A DNA stretch of 64,000 bases from Alligator mississippiensis (Eukaryota > Chordata > Crocodylia > Alligatoridae): contig NC_081824.1 of the NCBI RefSeq assembly GCF_030867095.1, positions 344,590,203 to 344,654,202 on the forward strand. Direction: 5' to 3'. The notes below the pieces were generated by a model. That model was not told the origin of the DNA, made no database searches, and saw only the letters and a list, made by a program, of their open reading frames with translations. A program made the translations under genes and the position numbers. Below are positions 22,201-30,100 of this stretch, one piece after another; the stretch's first letter is position 1, and every line of letters begins with the position of its first letter.

Positions 22201-24723
22201 GTCCTGCAACAAAGTTTCTGAAGTTGGAATTTGGATAGCAATGTAGTTGTTGAGACTCTGCCCAAAATAGAATTTAGCTACCAAAGTGCTACTCTACTAA
22301 CAGGAATAAGCCAATACACTTGTGCCAATACAGTTAGAAAATATATACTTGCAAGAAGTAGATATGCCACATAGGAATATATTGTTTTTATATATGCATG
22401 TTCTCACCATAATGTTAAGTACAAAGGTACTATGCTTGAAAAGGCAGAGTTTAGTTATTAGTTTCATCAGTTTGGTTATCCCCATAGAGTTTTAAGATTT
22501 GAAAAGGCTTTAAATAAATACAGCTGTTACTCTCAGGTCCAACTCCCACAGATGTCTTAAGAGGTGTCAGAATTTTTTGTATAATGGTAAAGTGCATGGG
22601 GAAAAAAAGAGCCAAAATGGAGCTTGTAAGCCAAATTCTACACTTAACTCAGATCTTCAATGTCCACTGAGTGGAGCGGAAGAGTACAGAAATGGCCATT
22701 TATAAACATCAACTCACTTCATGTAGTATTTTTAGATGCATGTCAGGCAAAGGATTTCAATGGCTGCCAGTATTAGAATGTGAATAACCACATCAGTACT
22801 TCAGCTAAAATTCCTGTATTAAATCCAAAAGCCAATAGCTGTTGTGCAGTTATTTCAATACCTACTACACATTAGGTAGAAATGTTACAATATTTATTAA
22901 AGATCACATTCACAGAGTATTTCCAGTTACAAGCATTTGTATTTTGCTTCTTCAGGAGGTAATACAGGCCAAAAAAATGGAGTTTATGGGAATGACCAAG
23001 CTGATGAAATACTTATAAATAATGTGTTTCTTGCTCCATTTTATCCCTCTAGATTTCTCATTACATTATCATCTGAGTGCCAGAAACTAATCAGACCTAG
23101 CCCAAAACTTCCACACATACCAATCTTGTTGTTCCCAGTACACACAACCTTCTTCTTACTTTCTTTATTCTTGGTGGTGTCCTTCTATATGCCCCAGAGT
23201 CAACATTTGGCTTACCAGTTTCCTTGCTATTGTTGCTATTGTTTTGCTTTTTCACCTTCCTTTTCTTCTGTACTAGCATAGTGATGACTTATTAGTTTTC
23301 ATAATAGAGGACTTATTTCTCAGACTTCATCCTACGAATGCTAGCATTTTCACTATCTGTCTGTCTCTCTGGTTAAACTTTGGCTTCCTGAAAGACTGCC
23401 GTGCTTGTACCTGATGTGATAAAACATGCCATCATCTGTTGCATAATTATAGTATGTTTCATAATGCCTACAGTCAGAACCAGAGCATTTTATAGTGATG
23501 GGTAGGAGGTGAGGCATCAAGATTCCCAGGCTCTGTTTCCAACTCTGCCATAGTCTTCCTGAGTAAGCTAAGACACTTTTCAGTGCCTGATCTACTTGCC
23601 TGCAAAATGGAAGGAGTACTAGCTATTGTAAGTAGTAACTAGTTAACATTTGTAAATGCTCTCAGATCCTTGTTTGAAAGATGATAAGGATGAACAAAGT
23701 ATTATAGTTATTATTAAATAAATTGCCAAAAGAACAAAGAAACACTTCTATTAGTATGCTTGTACAATGCAGTTGGATTGAACCAGACATGGATTGATCA
23801 GATACTCAAGTCAAATGCCAGTTTCTAAATCTTAGGTCAGTATACCATGCCTACTAGTGGATTTCCTCTACCATGTGGACTCATAACTTCTGTACTGCAC
23901 TGTACTTCTTTCCACAGTGGAAATAGGCCTTCAACCTGAATAGGTATTCTGTTCTTATGGTAGATCTCTGTTTAAATAACCAAATCCCAGTTTTTCATTT
24001 TTTGCCTGTATTGCCTCCTAAAGAAGCGAAGTACAAAATAAGAGTGTAATGCCTGAAAGAGCACAAAAAACGCACAAAAAAAGGTTTAAGCCAGCAAAGA
24101 ACTATTATCTGGGCTAATATAGTACGTGTTGAAGTTCATGGGAGTCTTTCTGTTACCTTTAAAGACTGCTCAGTTGAGCCTGTATAGCCTGATCCAAAAC
24201 CTGATAAAATCACTGGAAAGACTCCGACTGATTTCAGTGGCCTGTGATCAGACCCATATTGCAGACTGGAACTGATGGAAAAACTACTTCTGGGCTGTCA
24301 GACAGATTTCATTCCCCTGAAAGTCAATTGCAAAACTCCTCTTGACTCACATCATGCAGGATGAGGCCCTCTTAGCCAAGCTAATCAAACACCAAGTACA
24401 CAGCCTGAAAATTATTTAACCTTAGAAATAACAGCCTGCGAACAATGGACTTTTTCAACTAACCTTCAAATTAGGAAATGGGAGTTTTAGTTTGTAATAA
24501 AGTCAGATCATAGATGTGAACTGTGTTTTATCTGTAGGTGCAGACACCAAGTTCTTTGCACAATGAGCAGCCAGATTCTTTGCTCCTGCCCTCCTACTCG
24601 CAACAACAGAGTAGCATGGGATATCATCAGACTCAGTCCCAGCAGCCACCGCAGCAACAGCTTGCCCCCAGACGAACCAATAGCTTGTCAGACTCATCAA
24701 ATTTACCACAGCCACTACGATAA
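7066..24723 (+). CDS. NPAS2: NPAS2, C-terminal six coding exons
   Basis: Neuronal PAS domain protein 2 is a bHLH-PAS transcription factor that pairs with BMAL1 on E-boxes and can replace CLOCK in the circadian clock. The exons read at 7066-7212, 15664-15858, 17175-17362, 18935-19027, 21603-21789 and 24538-24723 join in phase to 331 codons plus a TAA stop. Landmarks matched from memory of the human protein are [58 protein letters not shown] and [10 protein letters not shown]. All five internal junctions are GT-AG. The product is glutamine/serine rich, as expected for the activation region. The bHLH and PAS exons lie upstream of the window. There is no break in the frame. RPL31 follows on the same strand. 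Confidence 0.95.
7213..8835. other. NPAS2 intron, faint ancient repeat at about 8218-8285
   Basis: Mostly unique sequence. At 8218-8285 the phrase GGTGAAATCTTGCCCCTG then AAGTCAGTGGAAGTTTTGCC resembles an old repeat common in turtles, birds and crocodiles, also seen at 24178-24372. No gene seen. Confidence 0.35.
8844..9599. mobile_element. hAT-type non-autonomous transposon, 756 bp
   Basis: Exact 8-bp target duplication TGCTAGAC at 8836-8843 and 9600-9607. The ends are inverted repeats: CTGGCTTGTCCAAC at the left and GTTGGACACCCCTG at the right. Sub-terminal text is also paired (TATGGCCCATGGGCCGC at the left; GGCCCACTGGG and CCGGCCCC at the right). The interior is GC-rich, and open frames in it such as 8986-9363 (minus) show no transposase motif. 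8-bp duplications and CAGGGGTGTCC-type ends are characteristic of the hAT superfamily. Confidence 0.88.
9608..11762. other. NPAS2 intron sequence, no gene seen
   Basis: Unique AT-rich sequence with a C-run at about 10030-10040 and a short CT repeat at 10441-10454. No exon, RNA gene or repeat family recognised. Confidence 0.4.
11765..12646. mobile_element. TA-flanked non-autonomous DNA transposon, copy 3
   Basis: An 882-bp diverged relative of the elements at 2202 and 5233, flanked by TA. The left end CAACGTATGTACCCAAATGC is followed by CAAGATGA, and the hairpin ATTCTATACATGGAAAATT / CTCCATATAAAGAATCTAAT survives at about 11820-11886. The right end is eroded to GTCTTGGAATCAAAAAAATA. The GC-rich interior includes its own inverted repeats (AGCAGCAAGACCCAG near 12283 against CTGGGTCCTGCTGCT near 12330, and another AGCAGCAAGACCCAG near 12428). 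Confidence 0.6.
12712..13475. mobile_element. Inverted-repeat DNA element interrupted by a second element
   Basis: The two ends are about 32-bp inverted repeats with roughly 26 matches: TCTGCACTGTGCTGGGCAGT near 12719 and ACTGTCCAACACAGTGCAGA near 13450. Between them lies the insertion described at 12849-13385, so the original element was only about 220 bp. No coding capacity. Superfamily not assigned. Confidence 0.6.
12849..13385. mobile_element. Nested insertion inside the 12712-13475 element
   Basis: TTAGGCCC stands directly before (12841-12848) and after (13386-13393), an 8-bp target duplication that defines a 537-bp insertion. It starts CTGCCACATGTTACG and ends TTCTGGAGGGGTCC. Inside are repeated GAGCCCCATCAGCTG phrases and a GC-rich centre. 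An 8-bp duplication points to hAT or a similar superfamily, but clear terminal inverted repeats were not found. It is younger than its host element. Confidence 0.55.
13590..14060 (-). mobile_element. Old LINE fragment (RTE/R4-like reverse transcriptase tail)
   Basis: Read on the minus strand, broken frames recall the C-terminal part of a non-LTR reverse transcriptase. An INKSK...FIYLEGE phrase at about 13940-14030 resembles the 'GLxINxxKTK ... FxYLGS' block, and an LYGAECWN phrase at about 13705-13735 resembles the 'LYGSExW' block, with LNSFQ spaced as expected after it. Frames are interrupted and no ends are visible. RTE versus R4 versus another clade cannot be settled by eye. Confidence 0.4.
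14701..14883 (+). mobile_element. CR1 LINE, 3' end
   Basis: About 180 bp with the classic CR1 3' block: GGTTGTAGGCTCTCCATC, GGTTTTTAAGATCTGGG, GGGTTGGACTAGATGACC and CCAAGGTCCCTTCCAACCC, ending in TTCTATTATTCTATA. The tail differs from the ctatgaaa tails of the young copies, so this is an older CR1 subfamily. Strongly 5' truncated. Confidence 0.9.
14884..15663. other. NPAS2 intron, nothing recognised
   Basis: Unique AT-rich sequence between a CR1 end and the 15664 exon. Confidence 0.4.
15664..15858 (+). CDS. NPAS2: NPAS2 exon (glutamine-rich)
   Basis: 65 codons from [12 protein letters not shown] to EGSVISSQ. The acceptor follows a long T-rich tract (ttttctccag) and the donor is CAG|GTAAAC. 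Phase 0 at both ends. The preceding intron is about 8.4 kb and holds most of the mobile elements of the left third. Confidence 0.93.
15859..17174. other. NPAS2 intron, nothing recognised
   Basis: Unique sequence with a short CTTT repeat near 16021-16036. No exon or known repeat seen. Confidence 0.4.
17175..17362 (+). CDS. NPAS2: NPAS2 exon (serine-rich, PDFSHDRQL)
   Basis: 188 nt from [11 protein letters not shown] to [10 protein letters not shown] plus two bases of an Arg codon. Acceptor TTTTCTAG, donor AG|GTAAAT. It ends in phase 2 and matches the next exon. Confidence 0.92.
17716..17893. mobile_element. Palindromic (foldback) DNA element, short copy
   Basis: Arms at 17751-17805 and 17830-17884 are near-complementary: CTTGGGTAAATCCGATATC and TCTTTTATTAGACCAGCTC pair with GAGTTGGTCTAACAAAAGA and GATACCGGATTTACCC. 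A unique leader (GGTTGTAGCCATGTTGGTCT) precedes the left arm. The same leader and arm sequence occur in the 31600-31897 element, so both belong to one family. Confidence 0.7.
17894..18934. other. NPAS2 intron, nothing recognised
   Basis: Unique sequence. A 30-base stretch at 18146-18175 recurs at 20307-20336. Confidence 0.35.
18935..19027 (+). CDS. NPAS2: NPAS2 exon ([13 protein letters not shown])
   Basis: 93 nt. Acceptor CATGTGCAAG, donor AA|GTATGT. The first base completes an Arg codon; [15 protein letters not shown] follows, and it ends in SAAGSQA plus two bases. The human counterpart is nearly identical in the [13 protein letters not shown] core. Confidence 0.92.
19162..19318. repeat. 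Foldback element with arms of about 78 bp
   Basis: The left arm 19162-19239 (CTTGCAGTTGTATAAGCGG then GAAAATGGCGGCAGTGAGC then TTTTGAACTAAAGTACCTC) is an imperfect inverted copy of the right arm 19241-19318 (GAGGTGTTTTAGTTCAAAA then CCACCATTTTCTC then CATTTATACAACTGCAAG). There is almost no loop. Single-stranded DNA or RNA would form a long hairpin. The element may extend outward to about 19095-19400, where pairing is weaker. No coding capacity; DNA-transposon origin is inferred. Confidence 0.65.
19647..19951. mobile_element. hAT-type non-autonomous transposon, 305 bp
   Basis: Starts CAGTGATTCTCAGTTT and ends GGTTGAGAACCACTG, matching hAT ends. The flanks CTCTAATG and CTCTAGTA agree at 6 of 8 bases, consistent with an eroded 8-bp duplication. 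The interior includes GTCATGGCACCCTGG, common in reptile and mammal hAT elements. Confidence 0.75.
20847..21311. mobile_element. hAT-type non-autonomous transposon, 465 bp
   Basis: Flanked by CTTTAAGG (20839-20846) and CTTTAAGA (21312-21319), a 7-of-8 target duplication. The ends GAGTGGTGCTCAAACTTCC and GAGATTGAGAACTGGTG are imperfect inverted repeats of hAT type. The interior repeats CATGCTGGCACAA-like and CTGGTGCTGGTGCAGG phrases and is GC-richer than the intron. No transposase. Confidence 0.75.
21603..21789 (+). CDS. NPAS2: NPAS2 exon ([10 protein letters not shown], poly-Q/H)
   Basis: 187 nt. Acceptor TTCTATTTAG, donor CAG|GTAGGG. It carries [19 protein letters not shown] followed by a glutamine/histidine-rich tail. 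Phase 0 at its end. Confidence 0.92.
21790..23489. other. NPAS2 last intron, left part; nothing recognised
   Basis: Unique AT-rich sequence. Open frames at 22937-23281 lack any family resemblance. Confidence 0.4.
23490..23715 (+). mobile_element. MIR-like SINE
   Basis: The order of phrases matches the MIR/CORE-SINE consensus: TTCCCAGGCTCTGTTTCCAA, CTCTGCCATAG, CAGTGCCTGATCTACTTGCC, CTGCAAAATGGAAG, ACATTTGTAAATGCTCTCAG and ATCCTTGTTTGAAAGATGAT. Diverged and without clear ends, as expected for a SINE active early in amniote history. Confidence 0.6.
24178..24372. repeat. Two adjacent copies of an ancient amniote repeat
   Basis: The copy at 24178-24256 reads GCCTGATCCAAAACCTGAT, ACTGGAAAGACTCC, TTTCAGTGG, GATCAGACC. 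The copy at about 24300-24372 reads CCTGAAAGTCAATTGC, AAAACTCCTCTTGACTC, GCAGGATGAGGCCCT. Both follow the pattern 'TGAAGTCAATGG(A/C)AAGACTCC ... TTGACTTCAATGG ... GGATCAGGCCC' that I know as abundant in reptiles and birds. Its name and class I cannot give with confidence. Confidence 0.4.
24538..24723 (+). CDS. NPAS2: NPAS2 terminal coding exon
   Basis: 61 codons plus TAA. Acceptor TTTTATCTGTAG. It begins [18 protein letters not shown] and ends [11 protein letters not shown] before the stop at 24721-24723, close in position and sequence to the human C-terminus. Confidence 0.93.
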   Translation: MQTPSSLHNEQPDSLLLPSYSQQQSSMGYHQTQSQQPPQQQLAPRRTNSLSDSSNLPQPLR

Positions 24724-25765
24724 GAGTCCCACCAGCACAATCAGTGCACAATTAGCTTTAACCAATGGGTGCATGGGATGGGAGAAGAAATGATGTTGTA
24801 TGGATGGATTTGGCTTTTGCACAAGCATTTCCAAGTTCCATGATAGAAGCCGACCACCGAGTGCCAGCTGCAGCAGACAGTGCAATAGGAATGGTGCAGG
24901 ATTCTGTTTGCACTCTTTCATTAATCTGCTATGTGCTTTCATATGAACTGAGGAAAAATAAAGTGAACGCTGTCCTGTGCAAACTCCCTCGCTCTTCAGT
25001 GTGTATCAGGAGAAGATTCTTTGCGGAAGAGCATTGTGAAAGCACATTGCTGGCTCCAAAAAACTGTGGACAGACACCTGAGGTACTTGGCATTCAGTTG
25101 AAACCAATTCTTCTTTTGCATATGAAAAGCACTGGGTCAAAGGTCTATTGAGGAGAGAACAAGAGATTATTTTTATTATGATTATTATTATTTTGCACAA
25201 CTGCACACAAAACATAACCTAGGCACTTTCTGTAAAGAGAAGTTTGTTTCCTTATTCTGGTGGCCAAACTAGCACATCCAACGGAGCGGATAGCCCGGTC
25301 ATTGTTAAAAGATACTCTACAATCCATCCCCCTTGACTTATACCCTGAAACCTAAAAGTATTAAGCAGTTTACCTTCCCTACTCTTTATAATGAGAAATA
25401 AAAAACACTGGACTGTTTCCTATTAACTTTGAGAATGGTGACTGCAAAGGAGATGTTAAAATATAAGCACAATCATACAGCACAGTTCCCGAATTCTAGT
25501 CAGGCTTTTGATCGTATGCAGTGGGGCCCCTCTGCAAATGAAACAGCCCGTTCACAGCAAGGATCTGAGGAATATGCACTGTGTTTTGGCCCATTGACTG
25601 GGGATGCTGCAAACTATTACATATCTCTTTCATGATAACAATTCGGATTGAATTTTCCTTTGAAAAAAATGCACTTTTCGCTTTTTTGTATGTTTTATGT
25701 TGATATGTTTCTAAGAAAGATTTTATGTAATTATTAAATAAAAGTAGTGTATTGTACAGCTGTTG
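24724..25765 (+). other. NPAS2: NPAS2 3' UTR
   Basis: Follows the stop codon, AT-rich towards its end. AATAAA at 25737-25742 is the first convincing poly(A) signal; further AATAAA-like hexamers lie near 25785 and 25893, so longer ends are possible. The exact cleavage site is not visible. Confidence 0.65.
25737..25742 (+). terminator. NPAS2: NPAS2 candidate poly(A) signal
   Basis: AATAAA about 1.0 kb after the stop codon, in a T/A-rich context. Two further hexamers lie within 160 bp. Confidence 0.55.
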
Positions 25766-25769
25766 TAAT

Positions 25770-26857
25770 AATGACCTATTTCTATATAAAATAAAATTAT
25801 ATGGAATTATGTGGAAATTATTTTGTATATGAAATATCAACTCATTTCACAAGTATAAAGGTTTTGCTTTGTGCTTCTTTTGAGTGGATATTTTGAATAA
25901 ATTAATGAATCAGTAACATTTTTGTGGAAGGCGCTTATGCTGTATACATCTCCATATCCATTTTTTTTTCATTTAGTAATACACATTTGCATTTAGCTCA
26001 AAAGTAATATAAAATAGCTGAAAGGCTTTAGTGCAGAATTTACGCATGTTTTCCTATAGCTGTTCAACTCTGTGATTCAGTTTAGGCTTGAAATTCTTGC
26101 TGTAGCCTTGCAAGGTGCTTGATGTTGAATTAACAAGAAAAAAAAAACGACTCTATCAGATCTTTGTTTCACCATAGACAACCAGAATAATACTGCTTAG
26201 GGAAGCTACAAAGGATAACAACAGTACATGGTACTCAGAGGAACTGGTTCCAAATCAGGAAACAGCATTTCACTTAAAGGTCTCAAGGGACTGTGGGCTC
26301 GTTAGGTGGTTACTGTAGAGCAGGTAACGAACACAAGACTGGAGAGCAGATGGGAGATAACGTCTACCTTTTCTCATCAAATCAAATCAGTCCGAGGCCG
26401 CTGCAACTGTTGGGGCACCTTAGATGCTGTGCATCATCAGTGATTCTTCAGGCAAAGTGACCTGGTAGCGCCCATCCCCTCTCCAGGTATGGATGGCTGT
26501 TGGCTTACAGTGAGCTCATCTGCCCTTTGACAGGTCTTGCTTTTAGTCCTGCTGGGTCCCCACACACCCTACTTACCCAGGCTAGCCCAAGGTGGGGGCT
26601 CCAGTTTAGTCACCAACAACCCAACCATGGCACAGGCTGTACTGATTTACATGGTACCAGATAACAAAAAGAGAGGCTTGGCGTGACAGTGCCCTTTCTC
26701 ATACTCTGTCCCATTTCTCCAGGTGCTAACTAGACTATTTTGGGTGGCCACAATGCACTCTCTGTCATGGACTTATGCTATGCCAGGTCACCATTGTAGG
26801 CTGTCATGCTGTACTACTGGATGATAATAGAGACATCTCTCCTACTGCTCTTGATTC
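25770..26857. other. NPAS2-RPL31 intergenic stretch
   Basis: No gene seen. From about 26,380 the composition becomes more GC-rich and looks like old, unclassified repeat, but no ends or motifs allow a name. Confidence 0.35.
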
Positions 26858-27047
26858 CTGGAAGCAGGAAGAGTAATAAAAGGAGCAATTGCACCCAAAC
26901 ACTTCTGGAAGCAGGAAGAGTAATGGAAGGAGCAATCACCTGACCATGAAGTAAAGCTAACACATCCCTTTTGTATAAGAGTACTAAATTAGCCATGTTT
27001 TGAAAGGGAAAAGGGTCACTCTTCCACTGCCCTGCTCTTGCCTGGGT
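26858..27047 (-). repeat. Unclassified repeat, copy A (paired with 34255-34395)
   Basis: Reverse-complementing this stretch gives text collinear with 34255-34395: GAGTGACCCTTTTCCCTTTC, AAAACATGGCTAATTTAG, ACTCTTATACAAAAGGGA, GTCAGGTGATTGCTCCTT, ACTCTTCCTGCTTCCAGAAG. About 80% of bases agree by eye over 140 bases. A unit of about 47 bp containing GGAAGCAGGAAGAGTAAT is duplicated in tandem (26859 and 26906). Family unknown. Confidence 0.6.
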
Positions 27048-27119
27048 TGCTGCTATAAGCTGGGCACGTCCCTCCATTTGTCAGTCTCAGCTGTAAAACC
27101 ACTGCTGGAGCCTGCACCC

Positions 27120-30100
27120 TCCAGAATAACTGTGTGTGTGTGGGAGGCGGCAGCTGAGTGGAGCCAGGCCGGGTCAAGCCCCGCCCAGGCCCCCACTTCG
27201 CCCAGCCCCCCAGGGAGCCGCGTGAACAGGCTGCACAAACAGGCTCGCTTCTCTGCCGGCGCGTGAGTTAGCGCAGAGTTCGCACGGGAGGGCGTGCGGA
27301 AGGGCGCCAGACCCTGCCTGCGCACCCCCCAGGGTAGACAGCCCCAGCTGTAGCCAGCCTACCAGAGGCATGACACGGATGGGCACGCGCCGCACCCCGA
27401 GGGTCCCCTCGGGCTCCGCGGCCCCCCCCCGGCACCTCAGAGACGGCCACCCAGACGGAGCCCCTGGTTCCGGGCTCCACGCAGACAGAGCCCCTGGCTG
27501 TCAGCTGCGGGGGCTGCCTGTCCCTTTTTCAGGCTCTGGGGCCTGGGAGCATGGCGACCTCCCCTTGCGGGGTCTGCTCCCTTTTGGGGTCTCTGGCACG
27601 CCAGCTGGAGGAGCTCCAGGCCACAGTCCACAGACTGCGTGCCATCAGGGACTGCGAGCAGGAGATAGACTCCTACTGCCAGGCCCTTCTCCCCCGGGAG
27701 GCAGAGGGTAGATCACAGTCTCCCTCCAGGCCAGAGGAGGACTCTGGGACCTCCTGCTGTGTCCAGCCAGGGGCATGGACCAAGGTGGTCAAGGGCCCTA
27801 AGGCCTGCCGCACCAAGGCCCCACCCCCGCCACAACTGAGCAACAGGTACGCACCTCTTGCTGCCCCAGCAGAGCCTGCTGAGTTGCCGGCCCCCACAGG
27901 CAACATGGGCCCAACTGCAACTCCCGCCCCTGCTCTCCCCAAGACAAAACGTAAGGTGTTTGTTGTGGGAGACTCCCTCCTGAGGGGGACGGAGGGGCCA
28001 ATCTGCCACCCCGACCCCTTAGCCCGGCAAGTCTGCTGTTTCCCAGGGGCCCGCATCCAGGACATTGCGGAGAGGATCCCCGAGCTCCTCAAACCCACAG
28101 ACCGCTATCCCATGCTCCTTATTCATGTGGGCACCAATGACACGGCTCGGAGCACTCCCAGCCAGGTCATGAGGCGCTACAGGGATTTGGGAGCGGGGCT
28201 TAAGGGTCTGGGGGCACAGGTGGTGTTCTCGTCGATCCTCCCAGTCTCAGGCTATGGGCTGAGAAGGGACAGGAGGATCTATGTGGTCAACCAAAGACTG
28301 CGGCACTGGTGTCATCAGGAAGGCTTTGGCTTTCATGACCACAGCCCGCTCTTTGGCGAGAGAGGCAGCGAGCTGCTGGGAAGAGATGGTCTCCACCTCT
28401 CTCCCCTAGGGAGGAGGCTCTTCTCAGCCAGACTGGCTGACCTGCTCCACCGGGCTTTAAACTAAGCCCGCTGGGGGACGGGGGCACGACCGCCACTGCT
28501 GGCCCGCTGAGCAAATCTTGCAAAGCCAGCAGATCATGGCACTCAAGGGAGCCCGCCCCAGCCCCAGCCCTGGTAAAATCTGTGGGCAAGGAAGGAGCCC
28601 CCCAGGGGGCGCTTGCCTGCCTGTACACAAATGCCAGGAGCTTGGGGAATAAGCAGGAGGAGCTCATCCTCCTGCTCAGTGCAAACAATTACGATGTCAT
28701 AGGGATCACGGAGACCTGGTGGGACTCCACCCATGACTGGACCACGGGGATAGATGGCTATACCCTGTACAGGAGGGATCGTGTAGAGAAAAGGGGCGGG
28801 GGCGTAGCTCTCTATGTTAAGGAAAGCTACGCGTCCCTGCAAGCCAATATTGGCGACCAGGGTGGACGGCTGGAGACCCTCTGGGTTAAAATCCGTGGGG
28901 AACACGGCACAGGGGACACAATGGTGGGAGTCTATTACAGACCTCCTACCCAAAGTCCTGAGCTAGACCAGGAGTTTGTCCAGGAACTGGCTGAGGCAGC
29001 TTGCTCCAGGACCATGGTTGTCATGGGTGACTTCAATTACCCAGACATCTCGTGGGAGGATCGCTCAGCAAAATCTGAGCGGTCGCAAAGCTTCCTCTCG
29101 TGCGTGGATGACCTCTACCTGACTCAAGAAGTCTATGGGCCAACGAGAGGCAAAGCGCTGCTCGACCTGGTGCTGGCTACTGGGGAGGACCTAGTCGGCG
29201 ACCTAGTGATCGATGGGAAGCTGGGTGACAGCGACCACGAGCTGATCACCTTCACCATCCGCCGAAAAGCTGGCAAGTCGGTCAGCAACACGCAAGTCCT
29301 TGACTTCAGGAAAGCCGACTTTGACAAGCTCAGGAGGCTTGTCAGTGAGGCCCTAAGGGACTGTGACCGCAGGGAGAGGGGAGTTCAAGAAGAGTGGTTG
29401 CTCCTCAAGGGAGCGATCCTCAGTGCACAAACTAAGTCTATTCCATCTCGGAGGAAAGGCAGCAAGAGGGCACAGCAACCCCCCTGGCTCTCCAGGGACC
29501 TAGCAGACCTCCTGAGGCTAAAAAGAAAGGCCTACAAAGGATGGAGGATGGGAGTCACCTCCAAGGAGGATTATTCTGCACTGGTCCGGTCCTGTAGGGA
29601 GCAGACCAGGAAAGCCAAGGCTGCAACTGAACTCCAGCTAGCTTTGAGCATCAAGGACAATAAAAAGTCCTTTTTCAGATATGTGGGGAGCCGGAGGAAA
29701 AGCAGGGGCAACGTTGGACCCCTGCTGAACCAGATGGGGCAACTGACAACTGACGCCCAGGAAAAAGCCAACCTATTAAATAGGTACTTTGCGTCGGTCT
29801 TTCATCAGCCCCATGGGACGCCCGTGCCTGCTACAGGGCCGGGAAGTCCGGGTGAGGGTGATCCCCTGCCCTCCATTAATGCTGACTTTGTGAAGGAACA
29901 TCCTGAGAAGCTGGATACCTTCAAGTCAGCCGGCCCTGACAATCTTCACCCCAGGGTACTCAAGGAGCTGGCGAGCATCATAGCCCAGCCTCTAGCGTGG
30001 ATCTTTGAAAACTCTTGGCGCTCTGGTGTAGTGCCCGAAGACTGGAAGAAGGCCAACGTGGTGCCTATCTTCAAGAAAGGGAGGAAAGTGGATCCGGCTA

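Noticed and set aside
26380-26800. GC-richer block that might be an endogenous retrovirus or LTR fragment
   Set aside because: No primer-binding site, polypurine tract, paired ends or coding motif could be seen, so no such call is made.
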